A program made the position numbers and the translations under genes. Positions 1-7,679 of a stretch of DNA of 38,517 nucleotides are shown here, piece after piece. The number at the start of each line of letters is the position of its first letter. Within the stretch, counting starts at the first letter, position 1. Below the pieces are notes generated by a model. That model was not told the origin of the DNA and made no database searches. It worked only from the letters and a program-made list of their open reading frames with translations. This DNA comes from Acidobacteriota bacterium (lineage in GTDB: Bacteria; Acidobacteriota; Thermoanaerobaculia; Gp7-AA8): NCBI GenBank assembly GCA_019247495.1, contig JAFAOU010000148.1, forward strand, positions 1 through 38,517. The letters are read 5' to 3'.

Positions 1-594
1 GGCGCGGTCGTAGCGGACGTCGACGCCGGTGGCGTGGCACTCGAGACATTCCTTGTTCGCGGTGCGGCGGAAGTTCGTCCAGAAGTACGGGTGATCGGGA
101 GTGACGTGTCCCTGCTTGGCCTCGTTGTAATCGACCCACGCGCCGCCGCCGGTGACGTGAAAGTAAACCGGCAGTACCTGCCATCGTCCGTCGGGCATGA
201 CCGCGACGCTGTCCTGCATCCGCTTGCCGCCGATGACCCAGGAGACGGGATAGTCCGCTAGTTGACCTTCGCGGTTGCGCGTGCGCATGACGAACGCTTC
301 GCCCTTGCGCGACATCCACGCCTCACTCGATTCGCCACGGAAATGATGGTTGCCGAAGTCGCCGGCGACGTTCTTCGCATTCGCCGGCGTCAGCGCACGG
401 GCGTGCCAGTCATGCGACCAGCGTTCGAAAGCGCTTTCGTGGCACTCCTTGCACGACGCCGAGCCGGCGTAGGCATTGCGGGAGGGAAGAGATTCGAAGT
501 CGACCTCAGAGGTTGCCTTCTTCGCCGCATGCGGCGTTTCGCGATGGCACGCGAGCGCGACCAGCACCAGGAAAAGAAGAAGCCTCCAACCCAT
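1..594 (-). CDS. Multiheme c-type cytochrome lipoprotein (partial, C-terminus outside window)
   Basis: The reading frame is open from an ATG at 594 to the window edge, so 198 codons are visible and the 3' end is missing. The N-terminus is a short hydrophobic stretch ending in a lipobox (LVALAC, Cys16), so this is probably a lipoprotein. Two haem c attachment motifs are visible: CKECH at residues 48-52 and CLECH at 183-187, and many extra histidines (for example HDWH, GNHHF) could be distal ligands. This pattern fits the cytochrome c554/multihaem family that often carries C-terminal TPRs, but the part that would show that is not here. Its ATG overlaps the TAA of the upstream class II cytochrome by one base (TAATG), so the two are translated together. 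Electron transfer in the periplasm is the family role; the partner is unknown. Confidence 0.8.
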   Translation of the reverse strand, partial: MGWRLLLFLVLVALACHRETPHAAKKATSEVDFESLPSRNAYAGSASCKECHESAFERWSHDWHARALTPANAKNVAGDFGNHHFRGESSEAWMSRKGEAFVMRTRNREGQLADYPVSWVIGGKRMQDSVAVMPDGRWQVLPVYFHVTGGGAWVDYNEAKQGHVTPDHPYFWTNFRRTANKECLECHATGVDVRYDRA

Positions 595-1037
595 TAATCA
601 CTGTCTCTAACCCGGAAGGTGCGGTGGCAGGATGCGCACGCGTTCGCGACGTTTTCGAACTGGGCGTCGAACGCGTTCGCGTCGCCGCGTTTTGCGGCGT
701 CCGCGAGGGCGTTGCTTTCGCGCTCGAGTTTCTGAAATGCCGACTCGAATTCGGGGAAGCGCTGCCAAACCTCGTTCTTCGCGGCGGTCTTCGTTTTGTC
801 GCTGCCGGTGCCGCGCGGAAAGAATTTCGGCAGACCGCCGCTGAGGTCGCGGAGGGCTATCGCGTGAGCGGCGAGCTGCGATCGATCGCTGACCTGCTTC
901 TTCACGACCAGCGACATCGACGTCATGTGCGCGGCCATCGCCTTCATCACCGACTGGCGGTACTTGACGATGTCCGGCGCCCGATCCGCGGCCAGCGCCG
1001 GGAACCCAATCAAAACGACGAGAAGAAATCGTTTCAT
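594..1037 (-). CDS. Class II c-type cytochrome (cytochrome c'-like)
   Basis: This is a 147-residue exported protein starting MKRFLL with a cleavable signal peptide (cleavage probably after PALAA). It has a single haem motif CASCH close to the C-terminus, which is the arrangement of cytochrome c'/c556 four-helix proteins; helical, charged segments precede it. A longer frame starting at 1058 is unlikely because its extra codons lie inside the terminator hairpin of the upstream protease gene. The stop codon overlaps the start of the following multihaem lipoprotein by one base. It is likely a periplasmic electron carrier or small-gas-binding cytochrome; which of these cannot be told from sequence. 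Confidence 0.82.
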   Translation of the reverse strand: MKRFLLVVLIGFPALAADRAPDIVKYRQSVMKAMAAHMTSMSLVVKKQVSDRSQLAAHAIALRDLSGGLPKFFPRGTGSDKTKTAAKNEVWQRFPEFESAFQKLERESNALADAAKRGDANAFDAQFENVANACASCHRTFRVRDSD

Positions 1038-1040
1038 AAG

Positions 1041-1074
1041 AAAAGGCCCGCCGCGCATGATCGCACGGCGGGCC
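1041..1074 (-). terminator. Rho-independent terminator of the M4 protease gene
   Basis: On the minus strand, 21 bases after the protease stop, a perfect 9-bp stem GGCCCGCCG/CGGCGGGCC (1066-1074 with 1045-1053) with a 12-base loop is followed directly by TTTTCTT. It lies immediately before the cytochrome c' start, so it separates the two transcription units. Confidence 0.85.
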
Positions 1075-1094
1075 GGTTGGTCAGTCGGAACTGG

Positions 1095-3266
1095 TTACGG
1101 ATGGTTGATGCAGAGCGTGTAACTGCCGCTGCCGGTGTAGGACACCACATTCCACTGGTAGTAGCCGGCTGCACCGCTGCTGTAGGTCACGTTCTCATTG
1201 GGGGTCGAGCTGGTACCCGAGGCCACGTTGGCCCAGGCACTGCCGTTCCACTTCTGCAGATAGAGATCAAAGTCTGCACCGGCCGGTCCGGTCAGCACGC
1301 CGGTGTGCGTGCCGGTGACGGTGGTCTGGTAGTACGTACCGTTCGGCTGGATCTGCGAGGCTCCTGTACCGCTCAGCGATCCGCTGTAGGTGGTGCACTG
1401 ACCGCCGCCGCCTCCGCCGGTGTAGTTCGCGTTGAGCGAAACGCCGGAGTACGCAGCGTAACCATTGAGGCTGATGTACCAGTCGCCCGCGACCGGATTC
1501 GTCACGGTAACCGTCTCATTGTTGCCGGTGAGATACGGACGATAGTCGTAGACAGTCAGCGTCGGCTGCGCGCCGCGCTTGACGTAGAGGTCCGCGTCGC
1601 CCGTGCCGCCCGACATCGTGATCTTGAGCTGGGTCTGGCCGGCCGGAACAGTGATCTTGTAGTTGGTAAAGCTGCCCGTGCCGCCGGAGAGACCGGTCAA
1701 GGTCTGGTTGTTGGTCAGCGTGGTCACGCCACCGCCGCCACCACCGCCGCCGCCCGGAACGGCAACGCAATCCCATGCTGCGGTTACCGTCGCCGCCGCG
1801 GCCGCGCCGTAAAGGTCCGTAGCAGCCTGCACCGTCGCGGTGCGCGCGCCCTGGAAGTTCGTCGACGACGTGAAGTAGACCGTCAGGGCGCGATACCAGA
1901 TCCGCTGCGCCATATCGAGTGACGTCGACGACGTCGCGCTGAGCGGCGTCACGCTGACGGCCGTCTTGCCGCGCGGGTGCGTACCGCCCATGACCATGAG
2001 GTAGTAGGCCAGGTTGGCGATGCCGGAGTTGCCGTGGACGCCGCCGTTATCGGCCGTGCCGGTGAGGCGTTCCGGGTAGTAGTCCTTCGAGTAGCCGTCC
2101 GCCGTCGGGTTGTTCATGTAGCGGAGGGCGTCGCCGGCCGTGCCGGGCGTGTAGATGTCTTCGCCGACTTTCCAGGTGTTCGCGTTGGGCGTGCCGCCGT
2201 TGAGCGAGTACGCCTCGCAGGAGTTGCCGAGGATGTCGGAAGTCGCTTCGTTGAGCGCGCCCGATTCATTGGAGTACGTCAGGTTGGCGGTGCGCTCGGT
2301 GACGGCATGCGTCAGCTCGTGCGCGTCGACGTCGAGGGCACGGGAGAGGGCGATGAACTGCGTGCCGTCGCCGTCGCCGTAGACCATCTGCGTCCCGTTC
2401 CAGAAGGCGTTGTTGTACGACGTCGAATAGTGCGCCGACGACTTGATCGTCGCGCCGGCGTTGTCGTACGAGTCGCGGTTGTGCACGTTCTTGTAGTAGT
2501 CGTACACGTTGCCGGCGAAATTGTGGGCGGCATCGAGCGCGGTGTCGCCGATGTTGGCGCTGCCCTCGCTCCGCTTCAGCGTGCCGGGAAGCGTCGTGCC
2601 GTTGTTGGCCGTGTAGGTCGAGCGGCTCTTCGCATACTTGTACTCGGGCGCCGTCAAAACGAGATCGCCCGTGGTGGCGTCAGCGAAGACCTTGTCGATC
2701 TGCGGACCCTGCGCGTTGACGTATTCGACGCGCGTCATCCAGGCCAGAAAGAGGTTGCCCTTTTCATTGATGACGTACGTCAGTGACGGCGCGCCGAGGT
2801 TGCGCCCGTTCTTGATGCCGGCCTGCGCCGAGGCCCGCGTCGTGGCCGAGAAGGCATCGACACTGGGATTGCGCGGGAGGTTCACGTCATCTTTCGAGAC
2901 GTGGCCGTTCATGCCGATGACGTTGCCGCTGCCGTCGGAGTGAACGATGTACTCAGCGCCAAACACCGGCAGTCCCTTCAAGGTCTGCTGAAACTTGACG
3001 TGCGTCTGTCCAAGCTTGTCCTTCTCGATGCTGCGGAGATCGAAGTCTTCCGTGCCGGCGAGATTGAGCAAGTCCTTCTGCGATTTCAGAAAGTCTTTGG
3101 CAGCCTTGTCATCGGAGCCCGGGCCGAGCTTGCCCATGTCGCCGGTGACGAAGGTCGGGTTGCCGTTGTGATCCTGATCGTGGACTTTGACCTTGCTATC
3201 GGGTTTGTCTTTTGCGAAGGCGAGAGTTGCCGTTAAGAGGAGCGCGGCTGAGAGCAGTTTTTTCAT
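1095..3266 (-). CDS. Secreted M4 (thermolysin-family) metalloprotease with two C-terminal PPC-type domains
   Basis: 723 residues. Residues 1-18 are a signal peptide (MKKLLSAALLL..AFA). Residues about 25-200 form the FTP/PepSY propeptide that acts as a foldase and inhibitor. The catalytic domain (about 215-500) has HELTH at 316-320 (zinc ligands His316 and His320, base Glu317), the third ligand Glu340 in GALNEATSD, and the catalytic His411 in GGVHGNSG. A nine-glycine linker at 505-513 leads to a first pre-peptidase C-terminal-like beta domain (about 514-610), then a second Gly linker and a second such domain (about 625-723). These domains usually help secretion and are often removed on maturation. 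It is transcribed alone: a strong terminator follows and a roughly 280-base gap precedes. It is an extracellular protein-degrading enzyme. Confidence 0.95.
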   Translation of the reverse strand: MKKLLSAALLLTATLAFAKDKPDSKVKVHDQDHNGNPTFVTGDMGKLGPGSDDKAAKDFLKSQKDLLNLAGTEDFDLRSIEKDKLGQTHVKFQQTLKGLPVFGAEYIVHSDGSGNVIGMNGHVSKDDVNLPRNPSVDAFSATTRASAQAGIKNGRNLGAPSLTYVINEKGNLFLAWMTRVEYVNAQGPQIDKVFADATTGDLVLTAPEYKYAKSRSTYTANNGTTLPGTLKRSEGSANIGDTALDAAHNFAGNVYDYYKNVHNRDSYDNAGATIKSSAHYSTSYNNAFWNGTQMVYGDGDGTQFIALSRALDVDAHELTHAVTERTANLTYSNESGALNEATSDILGNSCEAYSLNGGTPNANTWKVGEDIYTPGTAGDALRYMNNPTADGYSKDYYPERLTGTADNGGVHGNSGIANLAYYLMVMGGTHPRGKTAVSVTPLSATSSTSLDMAQRIWYRALTVYFTSSTNFQGARTATVQAATDLYGAAAAATVTAAWDCVAVPGGGGGGGGGVTTLTNNQTLTGLSGGTGSFTNYKITVPAGQTQLKITMSGGTGDADLYVKRGAQPTLTVYDYRPYLTGNNETVTVTNPVAGDWYISLNGYAAYSGVSLNANYTGGGGGGQCTTYSGSLSGTGASQIQPNGTYYQTTVTGTHTGVLTGPAGADFDLYLQKWNGSAWANVASGTSSTPNENVTYSSGAAGYYQWNVVSYTGSGSYTLCINHP

Positions 3267-3340
3267 GCAGTCTTTTTCCCTTTTCCGTTTCGTTTCAAAT
3301 CGTTTCCGGGGTTGTATGAGGTGGGCAGCGCAAGAGCAAC

Positions 3341-3390
3341 GGCTAAGCCAGAGGTCACTTTGCTGTAAACAAAGGACTTAGCCAACCTCT
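3341..3390 (-). promoter_or_regulatory. Structured leader: crossing stems upstream of the protease gene
   Basis: About 75-125 bases before the protease start, three complementary pairs occur: GGCTAAG/CTTAGCC (3341-3347 with 3377-3383), AGAGGT/ACCTCT (3350-3355 with 3385-3390) and an inner CTTTG/CAAAG (3358-3362 with 3370-3374). The first two cross, so they form either a pseudoknot or two alternative folds. This could be a cis-acting RNA or a binding site; I recognise no known riboswitch class. Confidence 0.35.
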
Positions 3391-3475
3391 CGTTCGATTG
3401 CGGGTGCTTTTATGATCCACTGACGCAGTTTTAACGGGTTAATTTGCGACCCTCGTGCTCAGCCAGCGACCCAAG

Positions 3476-3556
3476 AAGGGTGAAGAGTGAAGGGTGAAGA
3501 AGTGAAAAAGACAAAGGTGCCTCTTTTCACTCTTCACTCTTCACCCTTCACTCTTT
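3476..3556. repeat. Inverted pair of GTGAAGA/GTGAAGG heptamer repeats
   Basis: Left arm (3476-3510) reads as heptamers GTGAAGA, GTGAAGG, GTGAAGA plus a degenerate unit. The right arm (3521-3556) is the reverse complement with one more unit. The shared core AGAGTGAAGGGTGAAGA is 17 bases. The arms are separated by about 10 bases and would form one long A/G-rich hairpin. The right arm contains the stop codon and the last codons (Lys-Glu-stop) of the sulfatase gene. The hairpin lies just downstream of that gene and may serve as its transcript end. The rest of the 3267-3547 gap holds only the protease leader. Confidence 0.75.
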
Positions 3557-5557
3557 CTTTCTCCAACGCGCTGCCGCTTCATGCTCGCCCCATCGGTCGA
3601 GACTCTCCGCGGCGAAGCGATAGGTGTCGCGGCTCGGATTCGCAGCTGCCATCCGATCGATGGTCTGCAGCGCGGCAGCGCGATCGCGCCGCATGATCTG
3701 TAGCAATGCCAGATCCGCGTACGGCTGCACATCGTGCGGATCGGCTGCGATCTCCGCTGCGAATTCGCGCTCGGCATCAGCAGTCCGTCCGAGATGGGCG
3801 AGCGCGTCGCCGGCGGCGTAGTGGAATCCGCGCGGCAACGACTCGCCGTCCTGGCGGCAGGTGTCGTTGGTGACTTTCAGCAGCTCGAGCGCCCGCGCAA
3901 ACTCATGTTGGGCCGCCGCAATCCGCGCCGCGAGAAACAGCGCATGTCCTCGGCTATTGCGAAACGACGCTGCGATGCTCTGTTCGCGCGCCGCCGTCGC
4001 GAGATCATTCCGCGCCAGCGCGATCTCGCCGAGGAGAAGATGAGCGCCGGCCGGTTCAGTAGTCTCGGCAGCATGTGCATGTGCCGCCGCTTCGTCGAAC
4101 CGGTGCGCATCGAAGAGCGATGACGCCGCCGACAACGCGAACGCTCCCGCGAGACGCGGCGTGGCGCGAATCCCATCTTCGTACAGCCGCGCCGCGCGCA
4201 AGTGATCACCGGCGTCGTCGTACGCCGCGCCGAGCTGGTCGCGAATATCGCTCCAGCGCGGATTTGCGGCCAGCATCGACTCCAGCCGCGCGATCGCTTC
4301 GGATCCTTTCAGTGTTGCCACTTCCTTCAACTGCGCCAGATCGCCGAGGCACTCGCGCGCATCGCGGGATGTCGCGCTGCTGTCGCTGCCGCCACTGACA
4401 TACCCCAGCGCCGCCAGTTTCTTCGCCTCCTCGGCATCGATCGCGTCCGGTGTCACGAACGCGCCGCCCACCTGCGCGATGGCCGCGCGCGCATTCGCAT
4501 ACGCGCGCCGCTCGCGATCGATGACATTCACTCTTTCTGCGGGGTCGCTGCGCAGGTCATACACCTCGCCGCGCGCACCGTCGATGACATGCCGGTCGCG
4601 ATCGACAATCGATCGCAACTCGCCACACCCGAGGTGAATGCGCGCGTAGAGCGACTCGGAGTAGATGGGAGCCGTGGGAGTCGCGTTCATCAGCGACCGC
4701 CCTCGGGTACGTGGCGCCGGACAACCGGCCAGTTCGAGAATCGTCGGCATGACGTCGATCAGTGAAACGGGCGAATCGACCTCACGATGCCGCCGCGCGC
4801 CCGGCGGCTTCACGATCAACGGTACCTGCAGCGACTCGCGATATAGCAGCACTCCGTGCTCCTGCTCGCCGTGATCCATCAGTCCTTCGCCATGATCGGA
4901 AAGCAGCACGATCACAGCGCGGTCGTACAAGCCGCGCTGCCGCAGAAAGCCGAGAAACTTTCCAACGATGGCGTCCGCGTGTGCGACGTCCGCGTCGTAG
5001 GTCGGCGTATACGGAGTATGCGGCTCATACAGATGGAGAAAAAAGAAGAACGGCTTCTCGCTCTGCGCCGCAATCCACCGTTCAGCGATCCCCTCGGTGA
5101 CGTCACCTGACCGCTGCAGCGCTCCGACTGGCGCTCCGTCGACGAGCCCGATCGCATCGTCATATTCATCGAACCCCGCCGCCACGCCCGTCGTAGCGCG
5201 GAGCACATACGCGGACACCGCCGCGCCGGTCCGATATCCGTTCGCCCGCAACGCCGCCGCCAGCGTCGGATGCGTCCTCGGGTCGAACCGATATCCCGCG
5301 TTGTCGCGCACTCCATGCTCCGGCGGCAGCATCCCCGTAAACATCGACAGATGCGACGGCAACGTCAGCGGCGAATGCGACCACGCATTCCGAAACACGA
5401 TCCCATCGCGCGACAGCGCATAGATGTGGGGTGTCGTGCGCGCCGACACATGATCGGCGCGCAGGGTATCGATCGAGATGACGATGACCGGCGGATGCGT
5501 CTCCCGCCGCGCACAGGCGCACGCGAAAAGAAGCAGGACCAGGCGTTTCAAAAACAC
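3548..5557 (-). CDS. Sulfatase-fold (alkaline-phosphatase superfamily) lipoprotein with C-terminal TPR domain
   Basis: 669 residues from a GTG start. The N-terminus has a hydrophobic segment ending in a lipobox-like LLLFAC. The sulfatase/phosphatase fold occupies about residues 22-390: a metal-binding Asp30 in VISIDT, the nucleophile region SPLTLPSH (61-69), and a later SDHGEG metal motif. At the position where sulfatases have Cys or Ser for formylglycine (C/S-x-P-x-R), this protein has Thr65 followed by Pro67 and His69. It is therefore unlikely to be a formylglycine sulfatase and is closer to Thr-nucleophile phosphohydrolases or phosphotransferases of the superfamily. Residues about 410-660 are Ala-rich helical repeats typical of TPRs. 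It starts 28 bases after the glyoxalase stop. The substrate is unknown. Confidence 0.85.
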   Translation of the reverse strand: MFLKRLVLLLFACACARRETHPPVIVISIDTLRADHVSARTTPHIYALSRDGIVFRNAWSHSPLTLPSHLSMFTGMLPPEHGVRDNAGYRFDPRTHPTLAAALRANGYRTGAAVSAYVLRATTGVAAGFDEYDDAIGLVDGAPVGALQRSGDVTEGIAERWIAAQSEKPFFFFLHLYEPHTPYTPTYDADVAHADAIVGKFLGFLRQRGLYDRAVIVLLSDHGEGLMDHGEQEHGVLLYRESLQVPLIVKPPGARRHREVDSPVSLIDVMPTILELAGCPAPRTRGRSLMNATPTAPIYSESLYARIHLGCGELRSIVDRDRHVIDGARGEVYDLRSDPAERVNVIDRERRAYANARAAIAQVGGAFVTPDAIDAEEAKKLAALGYVSGGSDSSATSRDARECLGDLAQLKEVATLKGSEAIARLESMLAANPRWSDIRDQLGAAYDDAGDHLRAARLYEDGIRATPRLAGAFALSAASSLFDAHRFDEAAAHAHAAETTEPAGAHLLLGEIALARNDLATAAREQSIAASFRNSRGHALFLAARIAAAQHEFARALELLKVTNDTCRQDGESLPRGFHYAAGDALAHLGRTADAEREFAAEIAADPHDVQPYADLALLQIMRRDRAAALQTIDRMAAANPSRDTYRFAAESLDRWGEHEAAARWRKKE

Positions 5558-5585
5558 ATGCGGATGGTATCCGCTGGGACATCTT

Positions 5586-6029
5586 TCACGCGCTTGCCGT
5601 CGTGCACACGCCGTTGCTGCAGCACGACGCAGCGTCCGCGGTCTCCGGCAGGTTGTCCTTCAGCACCACGAAGGCTTCCCATTCGTTGCCGTCGGGATCG
5701 TGGACCCAAGTTTTGTCCTGCGTGGCATAGCAGCAGTCGGTCTTCATCTCATCGCGCGTGACGAGACCCGCCTTGGCCCAGCGACTGCGAATCGCCAGCA
5801 CGTCATCGGTCGACGCGACCTGAAGTCCGAGGTGCGAGAGCGCACCGGCGGAATCGAGGGAGGGAACTTCGTTGAGCGCGAGGTTCAGCGGTGGATTGAG
5901 CACGTCGAACTTCGCGTATCCGGCGCGAACCTTCGACGGTTCGATGCCGAGCATGCGCCTGTAGAAGTCGATGCTGCGCTCGACGTTGCGGACGTTGATG
6001 GAAACGTGGGCTTTGAGAATGTCAGTCAT
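5586..6029 (-). CDS. arsI: ArsI/CadI-family vicinal-oxygen-chelate (glyoxalase-fold) protein, probable C-As lyase
   Basis: 147 residues counted from MTDILKAHVS. This start has a GGAGG ribosome site at 6036-6040, and a longer frame to 6098 would place the coding sequence upstream of the promoter's -10 box. His8, His66 and Glu118 sit where ArsI has its Fe(II) ligands. The adjacent pair Cys99-Cys100 (TDCCYA) matches the vicinal cysteines that bind trivalent organoarsenicals. The tail has a further cluster, Cys136, Cys137 and Cys142 (CCSNGVC). ArsI cleaves the carbon-arsenic bond of methylarsenite; the close relative CadI is named for metal induction, so the exact substrate is not certain. No other ars gene is nearby. 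A dedicated promoter flanked by inverted repeats lies upstream. Confidence 0.85.
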   Translation of the reverse strand: MTDILKAHVSINVRNVERSIDFYRRMLGIEPSKVRAGYAKFDVLNPPLNLALNEVPSLDSAGALSHLGLQVASTDDVLAIRSRWAKAGLVTRDEMKTDCCYATQDKTWVHDPDGNEWEAFVVLKDNLPETADAASCCSNGVCTTASA

Positions 6030-6040
6030 GTGCGGCCTCC

Positions 6041-6109
6041 AAACATTCGCGATGGCAAATATGATGGAAAGATAGGTCCGCTCCAACACATCTGTCAAGG
6101 CGAATGTTT
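6041..6109 (-). promoter_or_regulatory. Sigma-70-like promoter of the arsI-like gene flanked by inverted 10-mers
   Basis: On the minus strand TTGACA (6098-6093) and TATCTT (6074-6069) are 18 bases apart, and the gene starts about 40 bases downstream. A perfect inverted 10-mer, AAACATTCGC at 6041-6050 and GCGAATGTTT at 6100-6109, brackets the promoter. One copy abuts the -35 box and the other lies beside the ribosome-binding site. This geometry suits a metal-responsive (for example ArsR-type) repressor binding both sides, but no regulator gene is adjacent. Confidence 0.55.
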
Positions 6110-6132
6110 AGATCGACGTCACGGTCCGCTAC

Positions 6133-6807
6133 TTATGCGCCGATCACCATCACACTGAGGTCGTCGTACTGCCTGCCAATCCGCGCATGCTTCGTCGCGG
6201 CATCGACGATCGCGGCGGCGACGGCGCGGGGACATTTCGAATACGGCAGAGAGCCGACGATGCCCTCGGTTCCGAAGTCGCGGCCATCTGCCGACGGCGA
6301 CTCGATGACGCCATCGCTGTAGAGCACGAGTAGCTCGCCGGGATTCAACGTCAGCGTCGTCGAATGCCAGCGCGCGTTCGGAACGATTCCGATCACCGGG
6401 CCAGTGGAGTCGATCTCCTCGATGCTGCCGTCCGCGCGAACGATCATCGGCGGACAGTGGCCGGCGTTGACCAGCGTGATGCTGCCGTCATCATCGAGCC
6501 AGCCGATGACCGCGGTGGCGAAACGGTTTGACGGCAGCAGCGGTTTCAGAAATCCATCGAGCCGCTTCATCGTCGTGGCGGGATCGCATCCCGCGCGAGC
6601 GCACGAGGTGATGCGGTGCTCCAACTCCTCCTGAATCATGGCCATCACGATCGCCGCCGGCAGCCCTTTGCCGGCCACGTCGCCGAGCGCGAACCAGAGC
6701 CGGTTGCCGGCGGCATGCGTGAACCAGAAGTCGCCGGTGAAGGTCTTCGCCGGCATCGAGATGGCGTGCACGTCGTACCGAGTATCCTCGGCAAGTAGTG
6801 CGCTCAT
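6133..6807 (-). CDS. SpoIIE-type PP2C serine phosphatase, stand-alone catalytic domain
   Basis: 224 residues from ATG at 6807; the longer open frame upstream is a shadow of the alkyltransferase gene. The protein is almost only a PPM/SpoIIE domain. The metal-binding acidic motifs are GDFWF near residue 29, LGDVAGKG near 44, YSDGVIES near 165 and DDLSVMV at the end. Such enzymes usually dephosphorylate anti-sigma-factor antagonists in partner-switching cascades, often with sensory domains, but none is attached here. Its ATG overlaps the TGA of the anti-sigma/alkyltransferase gene (ATGA), so it is translated with it. That links it to the same regulatory unit; its substrate is unknown because no STAS or HATPase partner is encoded in the window. 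Confidence 0.88.
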   Translation of the reverse strand: MSALLAEDTRYDVHAISMPAKTFTGDFWFTHAAGNRLWFALGDVAGKGLPAAIVMAMIQEELEHRITSCARAGCDPATTMKRLDGFLKPLLPSNRFATAVIGWLDDDGSITLVNAGHCPPMIVRADGSIEEIDSTGPVIGIVPNARWHSTTLTLNPGELLVLYSDGVIESPSADGRDFGTEGIVGSLPYSKCPRAVAAAIVDAATKHARIGRQYDDLSVMVIGA

Positions 6808-7679
6808 GCCGCCACCGGCTGGCAGTGACGGCATGGACGGTATCCGCTTTCGAGCGCGTCGTCGGCATCGCGGAAGGGCATGCGATTCTTCTCCTGAATC
6901 CGTTTCGCATCGCGGCAGGTCGGGAAACAGAAGATGTGCGTCGTCTTCGAGCCGATGTAGCGAACGTGTTCCTTCGCCAGCGCGTCGAGCTGGTCGACGT
7001 CGACTCCCTCGCGCGCCAGCAACGCGCGCTTCGTGGCGCTGCCAAAGATGTAGTTGCCGATGCCGCCCGACGACGGCACGACGCGATGACACGGCACGAC
7101 ATACGGCACGACGTTGCGCGCAATGACGCTGGCAACCGCGCGGACAGCACGCGGACGGCCGACCTGGCGCGCAACCCACGCGTACGTGCGGACCTCGCCC
7201 CGAGGAATGCGGGTGAGCGCCTGGAGGACGTCGTGCTCGAGATCGTTCGCGGCGTCGAGATCGACCTTCGGCGAATCGACTCCCTCCCCTTCCACCGCGG
7301 CGATGACCTGACGGCGCAGCGTCGCGGGAATCGTCCCCGGCTCCAGCACGCGTCCGTACTTTTTCGCGTACGGCTGGCGGACGTCGTCGATTGATTCCGC
7401 CGACCGGATCATGCGGATGCGGTCTTTGGTGAAGGCGACCCAAACGTCGCCTACGCGATCGAACGAATCGGCGATGGCTTCCTTGCACGTCTCCACGCAC
7501 GACACCGGCGGCACGAGCGCGAGCGATTTGACGGCGTGCACGAGTTGCTCGACGTCGTCCTGCGATTCGTCGCAACTGCGGCAGGTGCGCAGGTGCGCCT
7601 CAACCGCCGTCTTCTCGATCGGCGCAAGCTCGCGCGTGCGCAGCGCATCGATTCGGGTCAACACGTTTCTACATTGCAT
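6804..7679 (-). CDS. Fusion: anti-sigma zinc finger + O6-alkylguanine-DNA alkyltransferase + Ada phosphotriester-sensor domain
   Basis: 291 residues from the ATG at 7679, which overlaps the sigma-factor stop by 11 bases. Residues 1-45 match the ZAS/zf-HC2 anti-sigma finger: Cys3, then His29-x3-Cys33-x2-Cys36. Residues about 72-130 look like the RNase-H-like N-lobe of Ogt/Ada-C. Residues about 145-225 are the alkyltransferase DNA-binding domain with active-site PCHRV (Cys197), Asn189 at the hinge position and GNY..G...K..LL downstream. Residues about 235-288 match the Ada metal-binding domain: TTHIFCFPTC (Cys251, Cys255) and RPCRHC (Cys283, Cys286), the four Zn ligands, one of which accepts methyl groups from phosphotriesters in Ada. 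There is no AraC-type HTH and no membrane segment. The order is unlike E. coli Ada. I infer a cytosolic anti-sigma factor that senses and repairs alkylated DNA. Confidence 0.9.
   Translation of the reverse strand: MQCRNVLTRIDALRTRELAPIEKTAVEAHLRTCRSCDESQDDVEQLVHAVKSLALVPPVSCVETCKEAIADSFDRVGDVWVAFTKDRIRMIRSAESIDDVRQPYAKKYGRVLEPGTIPATLRRQVIAAVEGEGVDSPKVDLDAANDLEHDVLQALTRIPRGEVRTYAWVARQVGRPRAVRAVASVIARNVVPYVVPCHRVVPSSGGIGNYIFGSATKRALLAREGVDVDQLDALAKEHVRYIGSKTTHIFCFPTCRDAKRIQEKNRMPFRDADDALESGYRPCRHCQPVAA

Noticed and set aside
1077..1922. Plus-strand coding region over the protease gene
   Set aside because: It is antisense to the PPC domains of the M4 protease and shows no domain or ribosome site.
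3341..3390. Known riboswitch (such as cyclic-di-GMP type)
   Set aside because: The crossing stems do not contain the conserved core of any class I can recall.
6808..7575. N-terminal extension of the SpoIIE phosphatase frame
   Set aside because: It lies in another frame of the alkyltransferase gene, is Arg-rich and lacks any domain; ATG at 6807 overlaps the upstream stop.
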